This document shows, in pieces, positions 1 to 11,995 of a stretch of 64,000 bases of DNA. Every line of letters begins with the position of its first letter. The first letter of the stretch is position 1. Origin of the DNA: Paragordius varius (taxonomy: Eukaryota > Nematomorpha); NCBI GenBank assembly GCA_964247055.1, contig OZ176060.1:124001-188000 (forward strand). The letters run 5' to 3'. Under the pieces are notes generated by a model. That model was not told where the DNA came from. It saw only the letters and a program-made list of their open reading frames with translations, and did no database searches. A program made the translations under genes and the position numbers.

Positions 1-237
1 AATGAAATTCTAAGGGTTAAACAGGCAAAAATTTTAGTTTTTAGGAAAACATCAAAAGTATAGACATAGGAGAGTTAAAAACCTAATCTTTCAAGTTTAG
101 GTTACGCATAATTTGTATATATTTTGCCATTTAATTTCGTATGATTTTCAAATAATACACATAAAATTTTTAAATTAATCAACTGATCTAAATTCGTATA
201 TTTATATCGTCAAATAATATTAAAAGGAGAGTAAATA

Positions 238-340
238 TTTCACATATACGGACAAAATGTAAAATATGAAGACAAATATAATTTTTCAAAAAATCATGCA
301 TTCTAAATCTTAATAAATTTAAATTTAACTCACATTATGT
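238..340 (+). repeat. M1 MITE, left-end fragment
   Basis: The stretch carries the M1 terminal sequence (ATACGGACAAAATGTAAAAT) followed by the GAAGACAAATA segment typical of M1 left ends. The matching right end is not present nearby, so this is a truncated copy. Confidence 0.6.
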
Positions 341-369
341 ATATCTTGATAATGTTAAACATTTACACC

Positions 370-800
370 TCGAACATTTTCGAGTTTATTTTAAAATAAC
401 TAGCCCATTTATGAAGAGCGATGAAATTTGGGATTCGGGGTCTATATCAAAAAATTAAAATATTTGAAATATCTGTTTGTCTATTTATAAGTAATTTATG
501 ATAAAATTTACTGATATTTACAAATGAACCGTTAAACCTTTATCAAAAAAAATATATTTAACATGGCGCAAATTTTGCCATACTCTGTTATAAACCGTTG
601 CAATTAAAGTGTAATTTGGTTAAATCAGTCGTGAGGATCAAAACCAAAAGCCCTATGATATTCCTAATACTTTTCCTATCGAATAATTTTTTTTATATAT
701 TTCAATTTTATAATTTAAGAAAGAAGCCTTTAGAAAGAGGATATAAATTAATTGTATTATCACGAGCTGATGAAAAATATAACGCGGAGTTTTTTTTAAA
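370..800 (-). repeat. rep-S fragment
   Basis: Segments such as ACTAGCCCATTTATGAAGAG and CAAAACCAAAAGCCC match the same order of segments in the rep-S copies at 42298-43300 and 10620-11115. A 70-codon open frame at 598-810 lies inside this repeat and is not conserved between copies, so it is not called a gene. From about 830 to 1584 I see only AT-rich sequence. Confidence 0.55.
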
Positions 801-1584
801 GAAAATTTGACTTTATTTGGTCTTTCAAGTCGAATTCACGACAACAAGTAGCCTACGAGTAGTATTATATGTGTTATTAATTATCCAAATTTGTTAAAAT
901 TTTTTATATTTATAATAATAAAAATTGTAGTATTTTATATTTTTGTACTATGCAAATATTATAACCATTGTTTACTCGTATAATTTTGTATGTATTATCG
1001 CTAATCATATTTATTTGGTAAATTACCATCACAGAAATTTCGTTTAAAACCTATATACTAAGTGAATGATCATTTTCACATATATTTTATTATAGCGGAT
1101 AAATGTAAAAATTAACTGTATAAGTTGAATTGTTAAGTACATGCCATCTTTTTAATGTTTATATTTAATATATATCGTAATTAGTTCAAAGATAGTTTAT
1201 TAGGAATGTATAAAAAGTTATGTTACAATGTTGACTCACCAATAATAAAGTACATGACTGAAAAAATTGTTTTGATTTTCTTCTAAATATTTTTATTAAT
1301 TTTCAATTATGATTATATCTTGTTTAATGTTAAATTTATAATATTTTATTGTGAAATTAAGCTAGAATTCGCATTAAATAAAAGTCGAAAATAATTTTAA
1401 TTTATATCCATTCGATTATTTTGATATAAATTACCTTTTATATTATGCGGAATTCTCTCAATTATTCTACATTCTACCATTTTTAAAAAATATAAACATT
1501 TTTAGGAGGCACGAATATATAGAGTGCTGTGTTTTGTCCATATTTGGGTATCAATAGCAACATAAAGGGAATTCTTCCATGATT

Positions 1585-1830
1585 CAGTAAAAATTAAACT
1601 TATACGGCAAAAAACGTAAAATATAAAGAATTATTTAAAAGATATCCATTTTATAAACATTTTCGGCATAAAAATTGTATTGTTAGAATTAAGAAATATG
1701 TATTGATTGTGTTTAGCATAAACTTTTACTACTTTGAAATATTAACGAATGATATATAAAAAAAATAAAAATTTAAAGTACTGAAAATTTGACTATATTT
1801 TACGTTTTGTCTGTATATCAATTAAAACTG
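1585..1830. mobile_element. M1 MITE, both ends present
   Basis: The copy opens with CAGTAAAAATTAAACTTATA and closes with the inverted counterpart TTTTACGTTTTGTCTGTATA ending in ACTG. It is about 246 bp. The flanks are TT and TA, consistent with a decayed TA target duplication of a Tc1/mariner-type MITE. Confidence 0.75.
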
Positions 1831-2138
1831 TATTAAGAAATAAAATAAATTAACTGCTTATAAAATTGAATAACTTTATAATTAATATAAAACAATTATA
1901 ATATTTTTTTTAAGATCTTTTCCTTCTTCAATCAATAACATTATTTATTTACTATTTAAAAGTATTCTTTTACAAAAGATATAATTTATTAAAATAAATA
2001 AAGATATTTAGAATATATGAAGAAAAGTGCTGCGCAACAATCAAGGGCGTGGGGAAGTTACAAGGGGAAAGAAAGAGAAATTATTATTATATATAAATAT
2101 ATAAAAAATAAAATAAAAAAAGAAATATATATATATGA
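1831..2138. other. AT-rich non-coding stretch, possible LINE 3' end
   Basis: Low-complexity A/T sequence. The part next to 2138 would be the 3' untranslated end of the minus-strand R2-type LINE. An open frame on the plus strand at 2017-2202 is antisense to that LINE and is a shadow. Confidence 0.4.
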
Positions 2139-3017
2139 TTACAATGATGCATTTGTTGGGTTGTTGTCTATGAGGGAATTTCGACCGCTCATAAACATGT
2201 GATACATATCCGAGGATAATTTGATAGTATTAGTGGCTATTGACTTCTTAAGTTGTGTAGGGTAACGAAAACTGATTTTGTCGAATCGAATGTAGTTTTT
2301 TGACTACCAGGAACCGAGGCTCCCTACGACAATTGGAATGACTTGGGGTTGCTGTATGTTTCCTGTAATTGTTGAGCCAAACAGCTATACTTCATTATTT
2401 TATTATTGAATGCCGTTTCGAAGGATTCTAGCCTGTTTTCAAACGGCACTGTGGGATCAATGATATAGCAATCAGTGCCATTTGTTCCAATGAGGTCAGG
2501 GGGCGTAGTCTCGACGAATCGATGGCTTGGTTTTCATTAAAGATCGTGTAATTCGACGGGAGGTAATCTTTAATCAGTTCTCTACTATGACATTGGGTCT
2601 TTTGGTTATTATATATATTATCATCTTTGAAGCAATGGTTTAAAACGTGTGCTTGGGTTTCTTTAGACTTGCCGCAGCGAAGGCACATTTGTTCAGAGAC
2701 GTCCTGAGTCGCATTTTCGTTGGTAGGAGATTGAGTCGCGCTCAATGGATGAAGTTCCAGTCTCTGAAGCGAAGATCCTTATTATTGTAAAGAAAATGGT
2801 GACTGACCTTATCATCAGCAACGCACTCCATCACCCGACCCTGCAAAGCAAAATGATGTAGCTCAGTATCCTTTAACTTTCGTTTATAAAATCGAAGGTT
2901 AGAAACAACAGCTGAGCCATTGTCTTGGAAGATTTTAGAGAACTCTGAAATTATTGTGAGCTGAAAAGATACTTCAAAAGACCAGAAATCATCAATCACC
3001 CCTTGATAATTAGTTTA
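2139..3017 (-). mobile_element. R2-type LINE, 5'-truncated pseudogene (zinc knuckle and restriction-like endonuclease)
   Basis: This is the C-terminal part of a non-LTR retrotransposon polyprotein, read on the minus strand. In order it shows a DLRFRDWNFIH-ARLNLLPT segment, a C-x2-C-x8-H-x4-C knuckle (MCLRCGKSKETQAHVLNHC), then RPDLIG, IIDPTVPFENR and VVGSLGSW. The last three are hallmarks of the PD-(D/E)XK endonuclease of R2-superfamily elements, and the frame ends at the stop at 2141-2139. The reading needs two in-frame stops (2744-2742, 2306-2304) and three frameshifts (near 2718, 2489, 2338). The reverse transcriptase itself is missing, so the copy is 5'-truncated. R2 proper inserts in 28S rDNA; no rDNA flanks are seen, so this is a dispersed relative or clade member. 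The region is GC-richer than its surroundings. Confidence 0.85.
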
Positions 3018-3269
3018 TTAGGTGAACATAACCTATAAATTAGATAATATAAAGCAAATTAATTATTTTTCCAATATAAGCATAAATGATATTAACAATA
3101 TGTTTAGCTAATAAATTATCAAAAAAATAGCCAAAAAATACATTCCATGATAATCATTGGCTTATTTATTAAATAAATATTTAATTATTATTAGCTTCGT
3201 ATAAAAGCAAAAGCCTTCATAATTCGTTGGAAAAAATGAAATGATTTAAAATTAAATAATAATTTTGTT

Positions 3270-4062
3270 GATTTTTTAAGCAAAAATGCAATTGAGGGAA
3301 AAAACAAGTGTATAAAAAGCAAACGTTAGAACCCAATTATATAAAACAATTTATAACATATTAAAATATAAATAATCTCTATTTTTATTTAAAATATATT
3401 TTGCGTTAAACAATAAATACCATATCTAGTTAATAATTAATATTTGCATAAAATAAGCCATCTATTTACAGTAAATTATACGGAAGAAACGTTGAAACTA
3501 GGGTTAATTATTTTTTCAAAATATTATCATATTTTTATTACGAGTTTTTTTATAAACTATTTTATTACAATTTAAAATTAATAATTGGTGTCCTATATAC
3601 ATCTCTTTTTCATATATTGCAATTTAAAAAATATTAGTTTAATATTTTTGTGTCCGTATAATTACAATTATTACTATATTATATAAATTACACAATTTTA
3701 ATGAATCTTAAAATTGGATATCCACAAAATTAATCATAAAGAGATTTAAATTTTAAGACAATAAAAATATTTTATATACGAGTTTAATAGGTCCAATATA
3801 TGTTAATAAAAAAGTTTTTTAAATATTAAAATTTTACTGACTAAACGTACATTTAAAGACAACATATAAAAAATATCCTATTTTTAAAATCTATCCTGCT
3901 TTCTAATTGCAAATATATGATAGATTAAATACCAAATCACATCTATATATCATATTTTGCCATTTAAAACATTGAGAATTGAAATAATCATTTTTGTAAA
4001 AGTACAGCGGTCTTTTGGAAAACTATTTTTTTACGTTTTGCCCGTATAAATTAAATTTTATA
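3270..4062 (+). repeat. rep-R block containing two M1 copies
   Basis: The block matches 19050-19850, 31560-32330, 43440-44100 and, inverted, 59290-60000. Shared strings include ACAAGTGTATAAAAAGCAAA and AAGCCATCTATTTACAG. One M1 copy (3469-3675) sits at the CCATCTATTTACAG junction, a second degenerate one at about 3828-4062. The same MITE positions recur in the paralogues, so the MITEs were present before the block was duplicated. Confidence 0.65.
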
Positions 4063-4229
4063 TGAATAGTATTGTAGGATAAATTATATCTGGATATATG
4101 TCATTTTTAGTTTATATTTCTTGTTTAGTTCAATAATTGGTAAATTTATTCTACTTTTTTATTGTTGGTCATTTTTTTACACAATTTGTATTGTAATGCG
4201 TATGTTTATCCTTATAAAAAAACAACCTT

Positions 4230-4390
4230 TTTCGCCAAATTTAAATTATTTTTTATCTTACAATTTTTATGTAAATATTTTATAGTTTTAGTTTCTTAGT
4301 GCTTTACGGTTTTTAAAAGTCGAGTTAAACCAAATCGACTGAAAGGTTTAAGCTGATAGTTACAATAAAAAAGCGTGGCATGCCGATTAA
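4230..4390 (-). repeat. rep-T segment, inverted, 5' of Z1
   Basis: Contains TTAGTGCTTTACGG, AATCGACTGAAAGGTTTAAG and AAAAAAGCGTGGC, shared with 22200-22355 and 32520-32715 in the same orientation and with 5555-5760, 47200-47400 and 58740-58900 inverted. In this copy rep-T abuts the zinc-finger gene exactly before its DLSLKK codons, replacing the normal upstream exon part. Confidence 0.6.
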
Positions 4391-4976
4391 TAGATCTTTC
4401 GCTGAAAAAACCACAAAAAATTAAAAAAAGATATTACTTCGGTATGTCCAAATATTGATTCCAATGATATAAGCATGAATGATATTAAAAATTTATTTAA
4501 TGATAACGTTAATAATGGAAAACCTATTGAATCTTCAAATTCTTCAAAATTGGGTAATAATTTTCGATGTATTCAATGTGATAAGATTTATAAGGATAAA
4601 TGCGGCTTGTCCAATCATATTCATTCGGTTCATAAACAAATTAAATATTTGTGCAAAATTTGTTCAAAAAAGTTTTCTAACAAAGGCAATCTTGGAAGGC
4701 ACATATATTCAGTTCATGAAAAAATTAAATATGAATGTCCGATTTGTAAAAATGACTTTACTGGAAAAGCAGATGTTGCAATACATATTCAATCTGTTCA
4801 CGAAAAAATTACATATAACTGTAAGATTTGTAAAAATGAATTTACTCAAAAATATCAATCTTGCAACACATATCCATGCTGTTCATGAGAAAATTAAACA
4901 TAAATGTCCGATTTGCAAAAAAGAATATACCGGAAAAGGCAATCTAACCAAGCATATAAAAAATGTATATAGTTGA
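4391..4976 (+). pseudogene. Z1: C2H2 zinc-finger gene copy, 5'-truncated, five fingers
   Basis: The copy starts at the DLSLKK codons of the family's PLDLS motif and continues through an Asn/Asp linker into five C2H2 fingers (C-x2-C-x12-H-x4-H). They begin at CIQCDKIYKDKCGL, CKICSKKFSNKGNL, CPICKNDFTGKADV, CKICKNEFTQK and CPICKKEYTGKGNL. The last histidine of finger 5 is replaced by Tyr. There is one frameshift in an A-run near 4425 and another near 4850 between fingers 4 and 5. The upstream exon segment seen in Z2, Z3 and Z6 is missing. Such proteins normally bind DNA in the nucleus. This copy lacks a start and is very likely non-functional. The stop is at 4974-4976. Confidence 0.85.
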
Positions 4977-5159
4977 ACACTTAATTCAACATATATAATA
5001 TTTAAAATGTTGCATTAAAAATATTGTTTAAAACCATTACGCAAATATGAGATTAATATTGTTTTATGAATACGTTTGCAAAATGCATTTTTAATAAAAT
5101 ATTTGGCATACTTTGACCGGACTGTTATCAAGTTTTTTTTGTAAATAAAAAATAAATTA

Positions 5160-5379
5160 CAGTAAAAATCGATATTACACGGACAAGCAAAAGTATAACG
5201 AAAATATTTAACCATGATCACGATCGAAAAATAGAGTTTAATTAGAAACACAATAAATTATATATTTTACAAATAAAATTTATATTTTATAGGACAAATG
5301 TATTTTAATATTATGGTTGGTTTAAAAAAATTTCTCTTTTTATTTTTAAGATTTGTTCTTATAATTTTAAATATTACTG
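5160..5379. mobile_element. M1 MITE 3' of Z1
   Basis: Begins CAGTAAAAATCGATATTACA and ends ATAATTTTAAATATTACTG. It lies about 185 bp past the Z1 stop, the same place relative to the gene as the M1 copies after Z3, Z5 and Z6. Confidence 0.75.
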
Positions 5380-5380
5380 A

Positions 5381-5541
5381 AGATTACTCACTTGGCCAAT
5401 TAGCTATACAGTAGCTTATGATATAAAACAACTTTTGTCCATGAATTGATCAACAACTAATGTTGTAATTATGGGAAATTGTTTATTTTAAACCGTTTGT
5501 TGTTTCTGACACTAAAGTGAACAACATTAAAGTGGGTACTG
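5381..5541. mobile_element. M2 MITE 3' of Z1
   Basis: Inverted ends CTCACTTGGCCAATTAGC and ACATTAAAGTGGGTACTG match the M2 family, with TA after the right end. It follows M1 directly, as in the module behind Z6. Confidence 0.65.
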
Positions 5542-5554
5542 TATATACCCTGAA

Positions 5555-5760
5555 TTTTGTTTGAAAACAAATATATAGGGTTTAGGCGTGTCACGCTTTT
5601 TTCAAAGTAATTGTCAGCTTAAGTTTCAGCCGATTACTTATTAAACACATTTAAAGGCCGAGAACAAATAAACTAAAACTAATAGATATTTGGATAGAAA
5701 TAAATAAAATTAATAAAATAATTATTTATAATAAAATTTTTGGCGATATATGTGTATTTT
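5555..5760 (+). repeat. rep-T segment 3' of Z1
   Basis: Contains GTGTCACGCTTTTTTCAAAG and CAGCCGATTACTTATTAAAC, the rep-T sequence in the opposite orientation to 4230-4390. Z1 is therefore enclosed by inverted rep-T copies. Confidence 0.6.
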
Positions 5761-8055
5761 ATTTCTAAAAAGAATAGCATCAAAATAAAAATTAACAAAA
5801 AAAATAGATTTAACAACATATTATTAGGGTGCTTATTTGTAAATAAATTTAGAAATTAAAAATTAAAAATAAAATGCCCAGATATAATCCAGCCTACAAT
5901 GATATCCCATATAAAATTATATATATAAGGATAAACATATAGTATAAATAAAAATTTTTTTTCAAAACGTTGTACTTTCTTAAACATTTTAATATAACTC
6001 TTTATTTTAAATTTCAAAGTTTGAAATAGAAATGTAAATCGTAACGCAATGAAAAATTTTGAAAAAATATGGTTATCTTTGTAAAAAACTTTCTACCTTT
6101 TGTCCGTATTTTTAATTTTTATTTTATAAATAATATATTCTCTACGATCAAAATGCATAATTCGCTTTTGACAGCTGCTAAATGTTTATAAACGAAAGAT
6201 TTTAATTAAATATATATTTTCCATCCATGTTAAATTAATTTATCCGATTTCATAAATAGATGGCAAATATAGTGAATAAAAAAATTTTTATGGTATTATA
6301 TCAATATTAAGACTTTAATTGATAATTTTTAATATGCTTAATTATTGTATTAGTATCGCTCTTGAATTATTGTTAAAAAAATGTCATAAAACATTAATTT
6401 AATAAAATTTTAGGTAAATTTCCTTTTATCATCGTTTGTGAAGTCCTCATACTTCAACAAATTATTTCTAATTTTTGGCTAAAATTACACTTAATATAAA
6501 AAGAACACTTTTAATAGTAAGTAAATAATGTTATTGATTGAAAAAGGAAAATAGATTAAATATATTGTAATTGGTTAATATTAATCATTTAAATTTTTAA
6601 AATGTCCTCACCCGTACAAGATATGTTTTATAGAAAAAATATAAATGAAATTAGGGCATTATTTGTTGTAGTTTTTGTTTTAAACATGTTTAGATATTTT
6701 AAATTGGCGCATATTAGTGTTATGATTATTTATATTTAAAATAAACCAATCAATACAATGGTCCTTTGTTTTGTATTCTATTACATTTTAAAATTTATCT
6801 AAAGGTTTAATTTATTTTATAAGTTTTATAATAATAACAAGGAGAAAATTACCTTTCTGTTCCTGATGCCCAAATATAGGTTGAAACCTTACAGTCTATT
6901 CAAAAAAAATTCTATTTTCGTCTTTTTAAATATTTTAATATGATAAAATATGTTCGTTTAAAAGATTGTGCAATAGCATAAATATCTATACCATATACTC
7001 AAAATATTATTAATTTAAAAATAAAAATGTTAATTATTTATTTATGTTTAAATATTTATTGAAAGAAATAACATTAATTTGTTATAATTAGTTTCTAAAA
7101 AACCAAAATATTTTTCATACATATAAACTTTTATTAGGTCAATTATTAATCTAACATAATATATCTACATTTCAAGAGAGTTTTGCCTTAATAATTTAAA
7201 AATAGATTATACATAATAAAACATAAAGAAAATTGGCATATTCTTAACACCGTTTCATATTTTGTAAAAGAAATTACTACTAAAAAGATCATCATAAAAC
7301 CATAAAAACGAATACATCTTTTTAGGTAAAAATTTATATATATTTATTTGATGTAATAAAATTATTAATTTAAAAAGTAATAACCGTTGACCTTGCACTG
7401 AACTAATTCTCAACTTCAGCTATAATAAAATCAAATTTTTAACCAAATTTAAATTAGCTAATTTTATAATTTAGGATACGTAAAATACAAATGTGCATTT
7501 TAGGGTGGAATATATTGTGATTTTTATGTAAAACGCGTTATCTTTCACTTTAGCAAGTGAATAGTCAAATTATTTAATAATGTGTGCGTATATAATTAAA
7601 AATATAATAGAAATCGCTGAAAGTTAAAACAATTATATTATTCTTTATATAATTTTTTTCGTTAATCTATAACATTATTTACCTTGTTTTTAAACAGTTT
7701 TAATATAATTTCAAGAAAAATCATTTAATGAAAAATTTTACTAATGAAGATTAAAGAAAGTTTACTTATTAAATTATAGCTGTATATAACATATCTATTA
7801 AAATTATTCAAAAGCCAATTTAAATGTAAAAAAAATAACAATTAAATATTAACTTTTTAAATTAAATATTTATTTCAATATATTTGCCGTGTATTTATAA
7901 AATCGTATAAATCCATTTAACAATTGAAAAACTTTCTAAATTATTAATATTTTTTAAAAGAAATATCAAGTGTTTCCACAATTGTTCATATGACATCCGG
8001 ATACATTTTCAACCGAAATTCCAAATGTTAACGATCTCTGATTAGTTTTCTTTAG
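5761..8055. other. AT-rich non-coding region with degenerate repeats
   Basis: No coding sequence recognised. It holds a degenerate M1 at about 5930-6121 (right end CTTTTGTCCGTATTTTTAAT) and a block at about 6900-7620 that is paralogous to 48640-49350. Shared strings in that block include GAACTAATTCTCAACTTCA and CAAATTTTTAACCAAATT. Confidence 0.5.
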
Positions 8056-8506
8056 ACATTCAAATCTACGCTTTAAGAAAATGGTAGAGTATTTAAGTTT
8101 ATTCAACATATTATCAAATGGAGATAAAATATGGAAATGTATTGTTTATGTATTAAGAGATTTCTCCATTATCATCGACATTTTTAAAAGCAACATTTCG
8201 GATTACGTCAATAAAAATAATGCTTTAAATGACTGTTATTTAATTGTATTTGAAATATTATTAACATATTACATCAAAAAACAAGAATAAAAAGCAATAG
8301 TAGATCTTTTAGTTGTGGATATAAATAATCTTTCGTCAGTTAAATAGTTATAGCTGTAGTAAAATTGTCTTGATCTTTATGAAACAGCACGACTTAACCA
8401 TTTTGCATCTGTATTAACTCTAATTTTAAAACTTCGGCGCAACACTCTTTTCTTGATGACTATCTTAAACCATTTATTACTTTGATCATTTAAAATCCGT
8501 CGCAAG
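8056..8506 (+). pseudogene. Possible decayed host exon, unrecognised protein
   Basis: An acceptor-like TTTTCTTTAG precedes the start and a donor-like CAAG/GTGTAC follows the end. In the frame opened by the acceptor, 79 codons read without a stop to 8287, including an ATG at 8081 and segments such as NGDKIWKCIVYVLRDFS and NALNDCYLIVFEILL. After one stop the same frame continues as AIVDLLVVDINNLSS, then a cluster of four stops, then LYETARLNHFASVL and LDDYLKPFITLI. The predicted pieces are amphipathic and helix-rich. A long partly open frame with Trp, Cys and Arg codons is unusual in such AT-rich DNA. I do not recognise the family. It could be a chance run, but the joint presence of splice-like borders and a resumed frame favours a degraded exon. 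Confidence 0.35.
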
Positions 8507-8939
8507 GTGTACAGTTAATTATCCATTGTAAATTTCATATAAATAATGTTAATTTAGTATTTGTACACTGATGTTGGAAACCAGAGGTCTTCTGAACATT
8601 ATATATTTTGATAAAATTGATATTTTATATATAATTTACCCAAAAATAATTATTTTTTGTATTATTTATTTTAAAATGCACAGTGTTAGTCACCCCCAAC
8701 CTTAAATAGAAATTTATAAATTTTGTAATAAATCTTATACGTACCCGAGTCGAATTTTCTCCCAAAAAAGTAGCCCGATGGAAAAATAGGTTGGCCACCT
8801 CTGATCTAAAGGATCGGTTTGTTCTCCTACTAACGATATGGATTTTGGTCTGAAAATAAAATTTATGTATTTTAACAAATATTATTTCTATTAAGGTGAA
8901 ATAATGAAAAATTACCACTTCTTTGAAGGTATATATTTA

Positions 8940-9470
8940 TAATTATCAATTATATAAAATAACACCCTCTCTTATAATGGTATTAAGATCACCTAGATAA
9001 TTTGAATATAATTAAATGTATTTTTACAATCACCAAAATTTTAATTAAAAACCCACAACCCACCTAGAATATTAGGGGTCTATCGCCCTCCGTAAGTTAT
9101 AGGAACTCAATAAAGGCTTATTCTCCATTTTTGCTTCTTGAAATAGAATATTTAAATGTGCATCATACATAGGTATACAATTATTACTTTCGCATTTGTA
9201 AAAAAATATAATTATACGGACGAAACGTCAAAAAATTAAAGACAGAATTTTTTTTTAAAGACAAACATACTTTAAAATTTAATTGTTTCGAATACTCTTT
9301 ATCATTTTGGTATAGGGAAGTTGTAAATGGTTAAAATATTATGTATATTATAACTATACAATTTATTGGGGAAAAAACAATGTTTGAAAGAATATGGTTA
9401 TCTTTTATAAAAAATATGGTTGTTTTATGTTTTTACGTTGTCAGTATATTTTCATTTTTTACTTTATGTA
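8940..9470 (+). repeat. Duplicated block with M1 MITE at its end
   Basis: Resembles 45050-45545: both contain a CGCCCTCCGTAAGTTAT or CGCCCCCTCAAGTAAGTTAT segment, AACTCAATAAAGGCTTATTC or its variant, and then an M1 copy (here about 9196-9464) without a clean CAGT end. Confidence 0.5.
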
Positions 9471-10619
9471 AAAACTATTTATATTGAATATTATTGTAAA
9501 TGTTAATACATGTACTAAATCTAAATTATTTAAATCTATAGTTTTTTCCTTAAAACTATAAGTCTAATTTTGATGTTTAATAAATATATTTTAACTTAAA
9601 TCACTTAAAGTTAATTTACAAAATTAGGCTCTGCAATATAAGCAAGTAAATTAGGGGTAACGAAATATTAATAATATCCTGCCTTTATAAAATAGTAATT
9701 AATCTTTAACTTTTTTTCCTTTTTTTAGAAATATTCTTTTTTCAGCAATCTCTAATTTTGTTATTATATTACATCTCTATTCCTGATTTAACAACCCAAA
9801 ACAATAGTTATAATAATTTGGCCATTTTATTTATTATATTAATAAATAGAAATCGACTAAAAAAATAATGTTATCACTAAAATACATATTATATAAATTT
9901 TAGATAATATTAAAATTTGTTTTTCTAGTTTATATTTTAAATAATTTTTCATTAAAATATTTTTAAATTTAAATATATAATAAATATTTTATTATATTAT
10001 TTTTAATTTAGCTAATTTTTTATAATATAAATTTTTTATCATATTCTTTAATTATATTAAAACAATTTTCTGTTAATATAATATTCAAAAAATAATCAAA
10101 ATATATTTTTTTAATTTTATGATAAAAATGAGCATAATCAGAGACGGACAAAATGAAAAATATAAAAACAACTATTCTAAAAAACAATAATAATTTTTAA
10201 ATTATTTTGCTATATAAGCATATTTATATTAATAATATGTATCTCTATTTCACTTTGGCATATAAAACAATAAGTTATATTAAAGAACAAATATTAAGTT
10301 ATCCGCACATCAGTATAGCCTAATACGACTCCCCGCCCAATTTAACGAAATATATATAAGTAAAATTGTATATATCTTAGTCTTATTATTATCTACAACT
10401 TTAATGAAACATTATAATATATTTTGTAATATATTTGCATATATATATATATATAAACGTAATATATATTTTAAAATAAATTGAAAATATTAATGTTGGT
10501 ACAGACGGAATCGCCAGGAAATTAATAAGCCAGTGTTTATGAACGAAACGCTTCGGCGGCTTGATTCTAGCCTTCAAAAGTGTCTTTGATAATAAATTTA
10601 CTTAAACCTTGTCAAGCTA
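9471..10619. other. AT-rich region, no gene seen
   Basis: Low-complexity A/T sequence, an M1 left-end piece at about 10140-10260 (GACGGACAAAATGAAAAATA) and a short TA tract near 10440. Nothing codes. Confidence 0.4.
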
Positions 10620-11123
10620 TTTAATTGTTTAGTACCCATTTAACTGCTGTCGCAAAAAAATATGGGATTTTCGATCTCACATCTAATTGATTTTTAATGT
10701 TTTGCTTTTGATTGTAGTTTATGGCATATTTAGTAATTTTTTTCGGAATGAAGCATTTACTTTTACCAAAAAAATTTATCACAAAAATTGGCAAACTTTG
10801 ACATTTTCTCACAAAAGTGTTAATAAGTTTTTTATATCACTCATAAGGGCTTCAACCAAAAGCACCATGATAATTTTGATACAATTTTCTAAGAAATATT
10901 ACATTAGGATATTTGCAAAGCGTATACATATTGACAATATTTTTGAATTAGCAATTAGCTGTTACTAAAACATTCATATTTAAGTAGTGGGGAAATTTTG
11001 TCATTTTCTGATATGAAACGTTAACACAAAACTGTGAATAACACTCTTAAATCACTCGGGAACAAAATTTTAAAAAGCAATAATCTTGATACATTCTCCT
11101 GTAAATATATATATATATATATA

Positions 11124-11957
11124 CCATTTGCACTTCAAGAGTGTCCTTGAACACTTCAAGTTGGTCCTTGAACAATTCAAGTTGGTCCTTGAACAGTTAA
11201 AGTTGGTCCTTAAACAGTTCAAGTTGGTCCTTGAACAATTCAAGTTGGTCCTTGATTCAAGTTGGTCCTTGAACAATTCAAGTTGGTTCTTGATTCAAGT
11301 TGGTCCTTGAACATTTCAAGTTGCTCCTTGAACAATTCAAGTTGGTCCTTAAAATTTATATTTTGATTTGACCATAATTTTTGCATATATTTTTTAATTT
11401 TATTATTTATTAACCTAATTTTCTTTATTTATTATATATTTATTCATTTAAAAATAAAATTTCTTATTGAAAAACCACTTTTTTGTTTCAAACTATTTTT
11501 TCTCAATTAAACAAAATTATTGACTTTTGAATGTTTTTAATGAAAAATTTTAATTAATAACCCAGAAAACTTATATATTTTTTCATTTCATTTTAAAAAC
11601 TTTTAAATATCCAAAATTATTTTAAGAAATTAATAAAGATATACGGTTTCTCAAATATTAAAAGTTGATATGGATTTTAAATTAATGTTAAATAATAGAA
11701 AATAGGTTAAAAACAATAAAATAGATTAATTATTTACGATTTGATTGATAATAGTTAAAAACAAGTGGACCAACTTGAAGTGTTCAAGGACCAATTTGAA
11801 ATGTTAAAAGACCAACTTGAACTGTTCAAGGACCAACTTGAACTGTTCAAGGACCAACTTGAACTGTCTAAGGACCAACTTTAACTGTTCAAGGACCAAC
11901 TTGAATTGTTCAAGGACCAACTTGAAGTGTTCAAGGACACTCTTGAAGTGCGAATTG
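11124..11957. mobile_element. Foldback-like element FB-A1 with tandem-repeat inverted ends
   Basis: The left arm (11124-11352) is a run of 21-bp units of the form CAAGTTGGTCCTTGAACAATT. The right arm (about 11763-11957) is the same array inverted. About 410 bp of A/T-rich core lie between. The outermost bases are CCATTTGCACTTCAAGAGTG and its inverted copy. TATA flanks both ends (11120-11123, 11958-11961). There is no transposase, so it would depend on enzymes supplied elsewhere. The 7-codon period opens frames rich in NCSRTNL or LVLEQFK; these are by-products. Confidence 0.8.
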
Positions 11958-11995
11958 TATACATATAATATATATATCAGGTTATTTTTTATATA

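Noticed and set aside
2017-2202. 61-codon plus-strand frame
   Set aside because: Lies antisense to the end of the R2-type LINE and is mostly low-complexity Lys/Ile/Tyr.
4501-4975. CRISPR-like regular spacing in the zinc-finger copies
   Set aside because: The 84-bp period is the finger period of a protein-coding repeat, not direct repeats with unique spacers.
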